Positions 48,738 through 58,178 are shown, counted from the first letter of the stretch. The stretch is DNA of 64,000 bases from Acidobacteriota bacterium (GCA_016713675.1 JADJOS010000001.1:2674501-2738500), one strand, 5' to 3'. Numbers and translations: made by a program. Notes: generated by a model not told the origin, from the letters alone.

Positions 48738-50027
48738 ATGGGAAAGATCGTCAAGTATTGCAGTTCATGTGATGAGAGTTTTGCAGAAAAGTTCGGGTTT
48801 TGTCCGACTTGCGGAGCTTCGCTGCAGCCATTTGAAATGAATCCGGTGGCTGTCGAGCCCGTGGTCGAAAAGGCCCCGCCGGCACCTGAGTTTATAGAAG
48901 AAGCGGCTCCTGAGCCTGTCACTGCTCAAGTATTCTCAATGCCGGAACCGGTCGTTGAAGCTGCTCCGGAGGTCATCGAGGAGATCGATGAGCCGACAGT
49001 CGAGACTCAGCCGGCTATTACGGCGGCAGCACCGGTCTTTGTACAGACGACACCGGTCGACATCGACCGAAAGCCTGTTGCATCGTCTGCTCCGGTCGAC
49101 ACATTTTCAGGGTATGACGGTTTTCATGTCACTGTGGTCGAAGACACGGGTGCGGGAAAACGGATGTCGCTGCTCGCAGGCACCCTCGTGGTCATGGTAT
49201 TCATGTTGATGTCCGGTCTCGTGTATAACATCTTCAGCAAGGATCTGGGCATCGGATCGATCGATGAAGGCGTATTTAACGCGGTTCTTTTGGATGACCC
49301 GGATTCGATGACCATCGAAGAAGAAGAGAAGAAGAAAAACGACAAGGACGGCGGAGGCGGCGGAGGCGGCGGTAAAGATGAAGAAACTCCGGCATCTCAG
49401 GGCGTTCGCCCCCCGATGCTGCGGCAGCCACAGTTTATTCCGACTGCCCATGCTGAAAGATTGACAGATCCGGATATCCGCATTCAGCGTGCTATCCAGG
49501 GGCCTGTCGACGAGACGACGATGGACCCGAATCAGCGTTATGGGATCGATACATCAAAATACAACACGATTTCTGACGGTCCCGGAACAGGCGGCGGCAT
49601 CGGAACCGGCCGCGGAACGGGCGTTGGCTCTGGTAATGGCACGGGAGCGGGATCGGGCAACGGAAGCGGGCTCGGCGGTGGGAACGGTAATGGAATCGGC
49701 GACGGAGACGGCGACGGTACAGGTGGAACCAGGCGTCCTCCGCCGGTTGCAGTTGGCGTAACGCAGGCTCTCAGGATCATTTCGAAGCCAAAAGCGACAT
49801 ACACTGACGCTGCACGTCAAAATCAGGTTCAGGGCAACGTTACATTGAGGATCACATTCAATGCGAACGGTTCGATCGGTTCGATCACACCGGTCAGCGG
49901 CCTTGGATACGGTTTGACTGAACAGGCGATCGCCGCCGCTCGACGCATTCAATTTGAACCTGCAAAGGTCAATGGCGTTCCGCAAACTGTTTCAAAGACT
50001 TTCCAGTACGGATTTACAATTTACTAA
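48738..50027 (+). CDS. Zinc-ribbon / membrane / TonB C-terminal domain fusion protein
   Basis: 429 aa. The N-terminus is a zinc ribbon with two CxxC pairs (YCSSCD and FCPTCG). A Pro/Glu/Val-rich stretch (to about 130) is followed by one membrane span near 144-165 (LLAGTLVVMVFMLMSGLVYNI), then a charged segment, nine Gly in a row, a Gly/Asn/Thr repeat (GTGVGSGNGTGAGSGNGSGL) and a C-terminal TonB domain (about 345-429; ATYTDAARQNQVQGNVTLRITF, AIAAARRIQFEPA). It spans the inner membrane with the TonB end in the periplasm. A zinc ribbon on the cytoplasmic side is unusual for TonB. Confidence 0.9.
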   Translation: MGKIVKYCSSCDESFAEKFGFCPTCGASLQPFEMNPVAVEPVVEKAPPAPEFIEEAAPEPVTAQVFSMPEPVVEAAPEVIEEIDEPTVETQPAITAAAPVFVQTTPVDIDRKPVASSAPVDTFSGYDGFHVTVVEDTGAGKRMSLLAGTLVVMVFMLMSGLVYNIFSKDLGIGSIDEGVFNAVLLDDPDSMTIEEEEKKKNDKDGGGGGGGGKDEETPASQGVRPPMLRQPQFIPTAHAERLTDPDIRIQRAIQGPVDETTMDPNQRYGIDTSKYNTISDGPGTGGGIGTGRGTGVGSGNGTGAGSGNGSGLGGGNGNGIGDGDGDGTGGTRRPPPVAVGVTQALRIISKPKATYTDAARQNQVQGNVTLRITFNANGSIGSITPVSGLGYGLTEQAIAAARRIQFEPAKVNGVPQTVSKTFQYGFTIY

Positions 50028-50045
50028 TTTGCGATTTACGCAACG

Positions 50046-50083
50046 AAAAAAGGTGAACCGAATAAATCCGGTTCACCTTTTTT
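50046..50083. terminator. Bidirectional rho-independent terminator
   Basis: A 15-bp stem AAAAAAGGTGAACCG (50046-50060) pairs with CGGTTCACCTTTTTT (50069-50083). The T-tract follows on the plus strand and the A-tract gives a T-tract on the minus strand, so it can end both the TonB gene and the convergent minus-strand operon. Confidence 0.93.
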
Positions 50084-50100
50084 ATTTGTTAGGCAGGCTA

Positions 50101-50370
50101 TCAGATAAATACGACAGACTGCGACGACGGTATTTCAAAACGCTTTCGGCAGCGAATATTCTTACACATCAGCATATCGTCAACGCGGACCATATAATCA
50201 CGTGATTTCTGATACTGGGCACGGTCCTGTTCATTTCGCGGGTTTACGTTCTTCTTTTTGGTACGTTTTAGCCAACGAATATCGTAATCGTGCCGCTCAC
50301 GGCAATTCGGACACGAAAAGCTCGCCGTTTTTGTTTCCTGCCGCTCGTCGAATATATCTCGTTCTTGCAT
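50101..50370 (-). CDS. Small zinc-ribbon protein
   Basis: 89 aa from ATG 50370. Two cysteine pairs (SCPNCRERHDY and MCKNIRCRKRF) are spaced as in a treble-clef or rubredoxin-like zinc ribbon, with a basic middle segment. It is the last gene of the minus-strand operon and starts 4 nt after the DUF971 stop. Role unknown; nucleic-acid or protein binding is possible. Confidence 0.7.
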   Translation of the reverse strand: MQERDIFDERQETKTASFSCPNCRERHDYDIRWLKRTKKKNVNPRNEQDRAQYQKSRDYMVRVDDMLMCKNIRCRKRFEIPSSQSVVFI

Positions 50371-50374
50371 ATGT

Positions 50375-50677
50375 CTATTGTAGCGCCTGCGGCGACAACT
50401 TGTGCAAGAATGCAAAACTAAAGATCCCGGTGTCGTGGCCGTCCGAAAAATGAAAATTCAGTGCGTAGCGACCAACGATCGAAAACGAGCCGAATGTTAG
50501 GTCGTCGGGTACATTTTTGTCGTCGAGCATCTTTTGGCCGGTCCATTCGTTCACACAACCGGCACACGGGCAGGCACGGCGAAGTTGGGCGGCGTTGTAA
50601 CCCGTTTCGGTATCGTCAGACCATTTGATAGATAGCTCGCGGTTTGATTCTTCGACTATTTGTACAGGTTGGATCAT
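50375..50677 (-). CDS. DUF971 domain protein
   Basis: 100 aa matching DUF971 (gamma-butyrobetaine hydroxylase N-terminal-like): LSIKWSDDTETGYNAAQLRRACPCAGCVNE is the family core, with a CxCxxC-type cysteine cluster (ACPCAGCVNEWTG), and VGRYALNFHFSDGHDTGIFSF follows. DUF971 proteins are often near iron-sulfur or thiol-redox genes; here the upstream neighbour is YtxJ, 2 nt away. Confidence 0.88.
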   Translation of the reverse strand: MIQPVQIVEESNRELSIKWSDDTETGYNAAQLRRACPCAGCVNEWTGQKMLDDKNVPDDLTFGSFSIVGRYALNFHFSDGHDTGIFSFAFLHKLSPQALQ

Positions 50678-50679
50678 AA

Positions 50680-51006
50680 CTATGAATTGAGGCTTTCCTC
50701 GATCTTGACGGGGTCAATGCCGTAATGAGTAGCGTGGTAGATGGTCTTGCCGTCCTTGATCACGAACGCCTGCGGCGATTGGTGCCGGTAGCCGGTACGC
50801 GTCGCGATCTCATCTGAGATGTCGCGATTTTCCTGTATCACTACGACGTGTATAGTGCCCTCGGCCTCGGCGGCCATCTCCAGTACATGCGAACTGATAC
50901 CGCAGCTATTGCTGTGTTTGAGCAGAGCCACGGGTCCGGTGAACGAGCTTTCGAACAACGCATCGAGTTGTTCGAGCGATTGGATCTTAACAAAAGTTGC
51001 AGTCAT
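50680..51006 (-). CDS. ytxJ: YtxJ-type bacillithiol-system thioredoxin-like protein
   Basis: 108 aa from ATG 51006, which overlaps the preceding stop (TAATG); the frame extends to 51138 but that part is not protein-like. YtxJ/DUF2847 proteins are monothiol bacilliredoxin-like. The active-site region reads LLKHSNSCGISSH with a single Cys, and RHQSPQAFVI is the family cis-Pro segment. Its presence suggests, but does not prove, use of bacillithiol. Confidence 0.85.
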   Translation of the reverse strand: MTATFVKIQSLEQLDALFESSFTGPVALLKHSNSCGISSHVLEMAAEAEGTIHVVVIQENRDISDEIATRTGYRHQSPQAFVIKDGKTIYHATHYGIDPVKIEESLNS

Positions 51007-51743
51007 TATGAGAGTCCTTGATACGTTACAGCCGGCGGCAGATCGAAATTTGGGGCGTTCAACGCCGGAAACACCTTGCGATATGCAATGACGCTCGTCG
51101 CCGTGATGATCGGGATCATCAGGTAAAGCCCGATGCACAATGCGAGATAGCCGATCAGTACGAGACAGAAATTAACGCCGATCAGACCGGCGATGCCGCC
51201 CATATTCTTCATCGCCGCCCGGGCACTGAGCTTCATCGCATCCCAGCTTGATAAATTGCGGTCAACGATCAGCGGGAATGCAAATATGATGAGCGAATGT
51301 ACGATCGTCATAATGACAGCAACGATAATGTCTATTACGATACCAACCGCAAACGTACCAAGAATGACGCTCGGATCGGGATTATTGCCCATCATTGCGG
51401 TTGCGATCAGCGGCAAATAGATCGTGACGAAAAGGACGACGATCCATACGACCATCGGCACTACAAAGACGATCGTTACCAGCAGGCTCGGCATAAAATA
51501 TTTCATGCCGACCCAGAGGTCGTCGATGCTTACTTTTCCGCCGACGTCTATCTTTTTCAAGTAGGTGTAAAAGATCCCGCACACCATAGGACCGAGCAGG
51601 ACATACATCGACGCCCCGCCGATCAACCCGCCGAGAAGGGAGATGGCGAACAACATCCAATAATCGGTCTTAACCAGTTCCCATGCCTCTTTTGCGCACT
51701 CGATAGGTTTGATCGCACCGACGTTGAATTCGAGATTCTGCAT
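51006..51743 (-). CDS. Polytopic membrane protein (DUF975-like)
   Basis: 245 aa with five or six membrane segments, an N-terminal amphipathic part (CAKEAWELVKTDYWMLFAIS) and the stretch WDAMKLSARAAMKN, a pattern common in DUF975-like membrane proteins. It starts 3 nt after glgP, so it belongs to the operon. Function unknown. Confidence 0.75.
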   Translation of the reverse strand: MQNLEFNVGAIKPIECAKEAWELVKTDYWMLFAISLLGGLIGGASMYVLLGPMVCGIFYTYLKKIDVGGKVSIDDLWVGMKYFMPSLLVTIVFVVPMVVWIVVLFVTIYLPLIATAMMGNNPDPSVILGTFAVGIVIDIIVAVIMTIVHSLIIFAFPLIVDRNLSSWDAMKLSARAAMKNMGGIAGLIGVNFCLVLIGYLALCIGLYLMIPIITATSVIAYRKVFPALNAPNFDLPPAVTYQGLS

Positions 51744-51746
51744 GGT

Positions 51747-53941
51747 CTAATCGATGTCGTAAATATTAGAGAGATAATCCGCGACCATTCTATCACTCGA
51801 AAATTGCGGGGTGAGCGTCGCGATCGAGTTCTTCATTTTTGCGATCCATTGTGATGGCAAACCATTTTGATCAAGTGAATAATATGCCGGTATCAGCTCG
51901 TTTTCGAGAGTCGAGTAAAGTGATTCGGCGTCTGCGATGTCCATTTGATCTTCGGTCAGGTCGTCACTCAGATCGCCGATCGCAAAGCCGTTTTCGCCGT
52001 TGTAGCCCTCGATCCACCAGCCGTCGAGGATCGAAAAATTCAGAGCTCCGTTCATCGCCGCCTTCATGCCTGATGTGCCGCTTGCCTCCATCGGGCGACG
52101 CGGGACGTTCATCCAGACATCGACGCCCTGAACGAGATACCGAGCGACCTCTTGGTCATAATCTTCAACAAACACAGCGCCGCTGCCAGTTCGAATCGTG
52201 ATTGATGCTCATTAATTCTTGCAAGATCGTTTTTGCAGTTCGGTCCTGCGGATGCGCTTTTCCCGCAAATACGAACTGGACGGGCCGCTCTGCATCATCG
52301 ACCAGTCTAAGCAATCTTGGCAGATCAGAAAACAGAAGATCCCAGCGCTTGTAAGCTGCCACGCGGCGAGCAAAGCCAATGGTCAATATGTCTGGCGAGA
52401 ACAGGCCTTGGGTATTTTCGCTCGTTGATCGTGTTGACCGATCCGGTTTCTTTCGCACGCGTTCTTTCTCGGATGAAAGCAATGAGCAGGCTCTTGAGCG
52501 TGCGATGTGCGTTCCAAATATGCTCATCAGCCATGAGTTCGATCGCCGTCTGCCACGTTTCGTCGTTGCGGACGATCTCGTGCCAATTCTCGCCGATATT
52601 CTGCTCGTAGATCGTTTGGAAAACGGGAGCAACCCATGTCGGTGCGTGTACTCCGTTGGTCACCGAAGTGATCGGCACCGCTCCCGGATCGGCTAGATCC
52701 GGAAACATCTTGAGCCAAAGCCCACGCGAAACCTCGCCGTGCTTCGCGCTAACGCCATTCGCCGATCGGCACATTCGTATCGCAAGCGGCGTCATGCCGA
52801 AAAATTCGGTATCATCCGCCAAATTAGAGCGGCCGAGGGCGAGGAATTCGTTGTTCGTTAGCTTTAGCGAGGCGATATACTCGTCGCTAAAACATTCGTC
52901 GATCTGAGACGGCGGAAAGCTGTCGTTTCCGGCGGAGACCGGGGTGTGGGTCGTGAAAACACATTGCTTGCGTACATGTTCGACGGCTCCGGCAAACGAA
53001 GCGTCAGGATTAGATTCCAGATACTCTTTCGCGAGTTCGAGCGTTGAGAACGCGGCGTGGCCTTCGTTTAGATGGAAAACCGTCAGCGAAATACCAAGTT
53101 TTCTGAGCAGACGAACGCCGCCGATGCCGAGAACCTTTTCCTGTACGATCCGCGTTTCCGTGTCGCCGCCGTAAAGATGGCCCGTGATCAGACGATCTAC
53201 CTCGCTGTTTTGCGGCACGTTTGTATCAAGCAAATAGAGCGAAATGCGGCCGACGCTCGCGAGCCAAGCCTGTGCGACTACCTCGCGGCCGCGGATATGG
53301 ACCGAGACGGTCACACGCTCACCATTGACGTCAAAAACAGGCGTTACCGCCAATTCGCCTTCGAAAATGTCGTTGTACGATTCTTCTTGCCATCCGTCGT
53401 GCCGGATGTCCTGTCGAAAATAACCAAAACGATAAAGCAAGCCGATCGCCGTCAACGGCAGATCCATATCGCTTGCCGATTTGAGATGATCACCGGCCAG
53501 TATTCCAAGGCCGCCGGAATAATTAGGCAGGGAATTGTGAACGCCGTATTCGGCGCAGAAATAAGCGATATTGGTCGTTCGTTGTTCGCTGTTCGTGCGG
53601 CGTGATGACGAGGCCAGGTAGTGTTGGAATTTAGCGTTGAATCCTTCAATTCGTTCAACATACGGCGTGTCAGCCGCCCGCTGATATAACCGTAAACCGC
53701 TCACCTTTTTGAGAAAAAGCCGCGGATTCTGTTCACATACGTCCCACAATGTTGGATCGAGGTCGCGAAAAAGTGCGGTTCCTTCCGGCTGCCACGACCA
53801 GTAAAAGTTGGCCGCTATACCATCGAGCGGTTTTAGCTGCTTTGGGAGCTCACGGCCTAGTTCAAAATCTCTGCGAAAAGTCGTTTCCGTCTGTCGGCTG
53901 ACTGCCTGTTGTGTAGCGATATCGGTCGAAGCCTCCGTCAT
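51747..53941 (-). CDS. glgP: Alpha-glucan (glycogen) phosphorylase GlgP, frame-disrupted twice
   Basis: Three frames together give one protein of about 730 aa. Part 1 (53941 to about 52432) has AYFCAEYGVHNSLPNYSGGLGILAGDHLK, HLNEGHAAF and TSVTNGVHAPTW. Part 2 (about 52430 to 52180) has IGFARRVAAYKRWDLL and FVFAGKAHPQD. Part 3 (about 52178 to 51747) has the PLP-binding region EASGTSGMKAAMNGALNFS. Breaks lie near 52428-52436 and 52172-52184; each needs a one- or two-base change. The enzyme releases glucose-1-phosphate from glycogen and pairs functionally with GlgA. Its ATG overlaps the upstream stop (ATGA). Confidence 0.92.
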
Positions 53942-54316
53942 AAATGCGTTGAAAATTTCCGAATGTATTCAACGAATATAGACGATGCGAGGCCGAGTAT
54001 CAAATAATTACTAGGGCGACCTGAACCTTTCAAGGCCCGGGAAAGGGGGCCCCCGGTCGTGAGCATTTGGAAAGATCTGAAGGATTTCAGCCTTGGTTTT
54101 GCCGACCAGTTGATTCTGAAAGTGGCGGTCGGCAATAACGCCTCCGATAAACTCGTTGCGGTATGGATACAAACTATGTTTCCACAGAATGTAGCGGATC
54201 GAAAGGTCATCGTTACGACTATAAAAATGTTCAAAGGCGATGGATGAAGTAAGGCAAAGGAGCAAAGATAAACCTTCAAAACTCAAAACTAACGCATACC
54301 CAGAATTGTAACTCAT
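53938..54316 (-). CDS. Small hypothetical protein upstream of glgP, probably frame-disrupted
   Basis: ATG 54316 overlaps the DoxX stop (ATGA) and opens a frame that ends in tandem stops at about 54011. One membrane-type segment is near the N-terminus (YALVLSFEGLSLLLCLTSS) and LVGKTKAEILQIFPNAH resembles the SmpA/lipoprotein-like G-(K/M)-(T/S)-x-x-E-(V/I)-x-x-x-(L/F) motif. Shifting one base near 54011 continues as SNYLILGLASSIFVEYIR and ends at 53938, overlapping glgP as ATGA. The double coupling supports one gene of about 125 aa. Confidence 0.55.
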
Positions 54317-54969
54317 TTTAAGTGCCCCACGGGCATAAACCGGTAATGCATCGCTACGACAATACCGAATACAAATCCGATCGCGGTCAGAGCAAGCCCG
54401 ATCGTCAGATAATTCGGAAAATTACCAAGCCTGATAAGCCAAAACAACACACCGGCAGCCGAGCCTCCGACCGCGAAAAAGGCCGGAATTGTCGCGAACT
54501 GCAAACGGAATTTTCGCGGTTTGTCTTCGCGAGTCGAAAAGATGATCGGTTTTAGGCGGTCGTATTCCCATGCGACGAGCCACGTCGCAGCGAGCGTCAT
54601 AAAGATCGTAAGTATCCAAGTTCCCACAAACCCGACCGACGTCGTCAGCACCGCGATATTTGCAATGATCGGAAGAAATAGCAATGCACCTAGATGCGAG
54701 GTTCGCGGGATCAGCAGCAAGATCGCCGCGATCATCTGTCCCCAGCCGAGGAATTCGTAATAAAAACCGGTCGCCAGCAAGGCGTTGAAATAATGGCCGA
54801 CAGGATTCGAATCCGGCAACGAAGTGAACGGCTCATGCACGATCTTTTTATAGCTCGGCGGAATGAACGCCACCGCGAGGAGCACCCGTGTAAACGCCGT
54901 AAAGATCTGCGTCCACCACCGTCGGGTGAGAGCAACATGGAGATCGTCGAGGATGTTTTCGAGTTTCAT
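54313..54969 (-). CDS. DoxX-like membrane protein
   Basis: 218 aa from ATG 54969; a TTG at 54996 is possible. Five or six membrane segments are visible and the DoxX-type pattern is seen around LLAVAFIPPSYKKI and GWGQMIAAILLLIPRTSHLGALLFLP. It is the first gene of the operon running to 50101. Function of the family is poorly defined (quinone or thiol redox). Confidence 0.78.
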   Translation of the reverse strand: MKLENILDDLHVALTRRWWTQIFTAFTRVLLAVAFIPPSYKKIVHEPFTSLPDSNPVGHYFNALLATGFYYEFLGWGQMIAAILLLIPRTSHLGALLFLPIIANIAVLTTSVGFVGTWILTIFMTLAATWLVAWEYDRLKPIIFSTREDKPRKFRLQFATIPAFFAVGGSAAGVLFWLIRLGNFPNYLTIGLALTAIGFVFGIVVAMHYRFMPVGHLK

Positions 54970-55012
54970 GGAAAGGAAAACGACATTTTTACTCAAAAAG
55001 TTCTTTTCCTAA

Positions 55013-55073
55013 CTCTGTGTTCTCTCCGGTCTCTGCGTTATTTATCCACGCAGAGACCGCAAAGAACGCAGAG
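55013..55073. repeat. CTCTGCG/CGCAGAG inverted repeat between doxX and mtnA
   Basis: Left arm 55013-55038 and right arm 55048-55073 (26 nt each) pair at 23 positions around a 9-nt loop. The arms are built of CTCTGCGT and GGTCTCTG words. It lies 74 nt before mtnA, between divergent genes. The element at 12965-13135 is a decayed relative in word content. Confidence 0.88.
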
Positions 55074-55146
55074 AGAAGATATCCAAAATTCACATTACCG
55101 ACTGACTTCGGTATAATCTGAAATTTCGCGGAATCGTAAAATTATA

Positions 55147-56202
55147 ATGAAATACAACATCATCCCCGTAAAATGGTCCGACGAAGGCGTCCTCATGCTC
55201 GATCAGCGTTTGCTGCCGACGGAGACAGTTTGGCTGACGCTCAAGACGTATGACGAGGTCGCCGCCGGTATCAAAGACATGGTCGTACGCGGAGCACCGG
55301 CGATCGGCGTTTCGGCGGCGTATGGCATCGCTTTGGGGGCGAAGAATTTTGTCGGCACGACGGTCGCCGATCTCGAGGACGAACTCGAATTTATCAGCGA
55401 CGTTCTCGCTAAAACCCGCCCGACGGCCGTCAACCTTTTCTGGGCGATCGACCGGATGAACCGCACGTTTCAGAAGGCGAAAGCCGACGGCAAAAACGTC
55501 AGCGAGATCAAGCAGATCCTTATCGACGACTCAAAAGCGATCCACGAAGAAGACATCGAATCCCAACGTCTCATCGCTCAATTCGGCGGTGAACTGCTCG
55601 GCGATAACGACACTGTCCTGACCCACTGCAACGCCGGAGCACTCGCGACCGGCGGCGTCTGGGGAACCGCTCTCGGCGTTATTCGCGGAGCCGTCGATCA
55701 AGGCAAAAATATCTCGGTCATCGCCGACGAAACGCGCCCATATCTGCAAGGCGCACGTCTCACCGCCTGGGAACTGATGGAAGACGACATTCCCGTCACG
55801 CTCATCACCGACAACATGAGCGGCCACATCATGAAAAAAGGCAGCATCCACGCCGTCGTCGTCGGCTCGGACCGAATCGCCGCGAACGGGGATGTTGCCA
55901 ACAAGATCGGCACCTACATGGTCGCCGTCCTCGCCAAACGCCACGGCATCCCGTTCTACGTCGCCGCCCCGCTCTCGACCGTCGATCTCAATTGCCCCAC
56001 GGGCGACCAGATCCCGATCGAAGAACGCGACCGCGTCGAAGTAACCCACGTCAAAGGCCACCAACTAGCCCCCGAAGGCGTCGGCATCACCAACTACGCC
56101 TTCGACGTAACCCCAAACGATCTCGTAACCGCCATAATCACCGAAAAAGGCGTCGCAAGAGCACCGTATACCGAGAGTTTGAAGAAACAATTTGATGACT
56201 AG
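55147..56202 (+). CDS. mtnA: S-methyl-5-thioribose-1-phosphate isomerase
   Basis: 351 aa. The enzyme converts methylthioribose-1-phosphate to methylthioribulose-1-phosphate in methionine salvage. Diagnostic are RGAPAIG (48-54), catalytic Cys161 in [10 protein letters not shown] and Asp242 in [10 protein letters not shown]. Length is normal. The codons in the last 300 bases are very C-rich. No other salvage gene is nearby. The stop overlaps that of the convergent gene by 4 nt. Confidence 0.95.
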   Translation: MKYNIIPVKWSDEGVLMLDQRLLPTETVWLTLKTYDEVAAGIKDMVVRGAPAIGVSAAYGIALGAKNFVGTTVADLEDELEFISDVLAKTRPTAVNLFWAIDRMNRTFQKAKADGKNVSEIKQILIDDSKAIHEEDIESQRLIAQFGGELLGDNDTVLTHCNAGALATGGVWGTALGVIRGAVDQGKNISVIADETRPYLQGARLTAWELMEDDIPVTLITDNMSGHIMKKGSIHAVVVGSDRIAANGDVANKIGTYMVAVLAKRHGIPFYVAAPLSTVDLNCPTGDQIPIEERDRVEVTHVKGHQLAPEGVGITNYAFDVTPNDLVTAIITEKGVARAPYTESLKKQFDD

Positions 56203-56837
56203 TTCTCAAGGACCCATTGCTTGGCACCTGTGAAGAAATTGCCCCCGGACCACATAAAGCCGCCTAAGTCGCCTTTCGCTATCCGTTCTTCCGCAATAGT
56301 TATTGCGGTTTGACGATCGCCCTTTAGAATCGCGGTAAGCATTTCCTGCACATGAATAGTTTGCAATGATCCGGGATACTGTTCGAGATGATGTCTCTGG
56401 ATTTTTTTTAGGAAATCGAGATTTTCAGTGAGCGTTGTTATTTGACGAGTCATCTTATCGACCGAACGCTCGAACCCATTAAAAATATCTGAGAGGTGAG
56501 CCGATATTTGGTCGTTCGTTAGCTCCTCCAAAACCTTGTGTCCAGATTTGAAATTGGTCATAGGGGCAGTCCATGCCCCTGCTGCTCTGAAACTCAATGG
56601 TTGCAAGGCATTTTCTGGTAACCCCACAATCTTCCAGAACAAATCATCGAAAGCAAGCCATTTGTAATAACACGTGTGGCGGACGCTTTGGGATTTTGCG
56701 TGACCGATGATAGTCAGACAAAAAAATAGGCTCTCGGTCTTTCGAAAGATGAAACCGCGACTGAACTTCCATCCGCGCGATTTCGCCATGGGTTTCGCTA
56801 TTTGGTCAATTAGCTTGTTTAGTTCACCCTGCTTCAT
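56199..56837 (-). CDS. Hypothetical protein (DUF4304-like)
   Basis: 212 aa. The start [26 protein letters not shown] followed by [16 protein letters not shown] resembles DUF4304-type proteins, which often sit in polymorphic or accessory loci. The middle is helical ([25 protein letters not shown]). It is convergent with mtnA, sharing 4 nt, and stands beside a broken toxin-like pair. The family match is tentative. Confidence 0.6.
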   Translation of the reverse strand: MKQGELNKLIDQIAKPMAKSRGWKFSRGFIFRKTESLFFCLTIIGHAKSQSVRHTCYYKWLAFDDLFWKIVGLPENALQPLSFRAAGAWTAPMTNFKSGHKVLEELTNDQISAHLSDIFNGFERSVDKMTRQITTLTENLDFLKKIQRHHLEQYPGSLQTIHVQEMLTAILKGDRQTAITIAEERIAKGDLGGFMWSGGNFFTGAKQWVLEN

Positions 56838-56934
56838 AATTCGGTAGTAGTTTAGCAGCTTAGCCGAGTGGGGTTAAGCATACTCCGTTTTCGAAATAGA
56901 ATAATCGACAGAATAAATGTGGTAAAATTGAGGT

Positions 56935-57141
56935 GTGAAGGACGGCGTTGCTCGATTTCAACTTCTAATGGAACTAAGGCGTCTTGGTGAGAGGGCCTTT
57001 CTCCATAAATTGCGTCAAAAGCATCCAGATCTTACTCCTCAACAGATCAACGAAGAGTTAAGCAAGTGGTATCGTATTCGACCCGGAGCCGAGTTCGGTG
57101 ACGGTGTCGGGCGCGTTGGCGACCCAAAACGGTTCAGTTAG
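56935..57141 (+). CDS. Small protein upstream of the AbiEii-type gene (putative antitoxin partner)
   Basis: 68 aa from GTG 56935. The sequence (FQLLMELRRLGERAFLHKLRQ, then HPDLTPQQINEELSKWYRIRPGAE) resembles small proteins that precede AbiEii/nucleotidyltransferase genes in many genomes. It starts about 100 nt after the divergent gene and ends 5 nt before the next start. An antitoxin role is inference from position. Confidence 0.65.
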   Translation: MKDGVARFQLLMELRRLGERAFLHKLRQKHPDLTPQQINEELSKWYRIRPGAEFGDGVGRVGDPKRFS

Positions 57142-57146
57142 CTACA

Positions 57147-57743
57147 TTGAACGATCATCTCGCAGAATACGCAAAGTCGGTTGTCGAGCATCTGCGCGGA
57201 CTCCAAGTTGAGTTTGCAATGGTGGGCGGCATTGCCGTTTCACTCCGTACGTTAGAGAGATTCACCAAAGATATTGACTTCGCTATTTCTGTTTAAAGTA
57301 GCTCCGCTGCTGAACTTGTCGTCAATTCGTTCAAGAATGCAGGATTCCTTATCGCGTATTTTCTTGAAAAAGAGGACGACGGTTCTCTGATGACGGTTCG
57401 GTTGACGACCGGAGGCGAAGTTGAAGTTTTTGTCGATCTTTTGTTCGCTACTTCCGGCATCGAACGTGAAGTGATAGCAGATGCAACCGAACTCGAACCA
57501 TTTCCTACCATCCTCGTAAAACTTGCTTCTACCGCATCTCTCCTTGCAATGAAAGTTCTATCGGCTGATTGGAAAATTTGTCTGCAGGACGTGCTTGAAA
57601 TACACCAATTACTCGAAGTTGCGGATTTGAACGACATTGAACGAGCCCGCGAATTGCTTGAATTGATATCCGAACGTGGTTACAACCGCAGTAAAGACCT
57701 CCAGACTGAGCTAGCCGAATATATTGCTCGTTTTCAGGTATGA
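57147..57743 (+). pseudogene. AbiEii-like nucleotidyltransferase, interrupted by an in-frame stop
   Basis: The frame from TTG 57147 reads ...LQVEFAMVGGIAVSLRT, with the GG of the nucleotidyltransferase motif and TKDIDFAI (D-x-D type), to a TAA at 57294-57296. Directly after it, without any frame change, it continues as SSSAAELVVNSFKNAGFLIAYF and runs 149 codons to 57743, including VEVFVDLLFATSG (third acidic residue) and LEPFPTILVKLASTASLLAMK. This is typical of AbiEii-family toxins or minimal nucleotidyltransferases. A single base change (TAA for GAA, CAA or AAA) explains it. The remaining ORF from ATG 57390 lacks the first active-site half. Confidence 0.8.
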
Positions 57744-58178
57744 ACTGAGCGATTCCAATCGTCAGCTGCACTGGCCGCCTGCTAACGTCCCGATTTGTCG
57801 GGATTCCGATTCCATCTCGTGCTTAGTAGGATATTGAGAGTCGGTTCTTGGTATGTTGCATGTATAAAATACTGCACAATGCGTGCAATATGTGGTACCC
57901 TGGTAATTGTGGTTATTTGACAATTTGAACGATTATATCTCTCTTTCTCGGCCTGAAAATAGGCTTACAGTTTATTTTTTTACAAGTTGCGGGACAAGGC
58001 AAAAGTATACCTGTAACTCGCGTAGATACAACAATTAGTCTGTCCTAGCACTGGGTGGGACAGGAATGGGACAAGTGGGACACCTGCCGCACGCACAAAA
58101 TGTGATAAAACGAGTGTTATCAATAGTTTGCCGCAATATTGCTGTGACAAAGTGTGACATTCTATGACACAGGCGTAA
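57744..58178. other. Gene-free AT-rich region with short repeats
   Basis: 435 bp with no protein-like frame. Visible: a small hairpin TCCCGATTTGTCGGGA near 57788-57803; GGGACA three times in the same direction at 58057, 58068 and 58077; CTGTCC (58040-58045) facing GGACAG (58058-58063); and two TGTGACA words near 58143-58160. These may be protein-binding repeats or the scar of a lost element next to the broken toxin gene. Confidence 0.45.
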
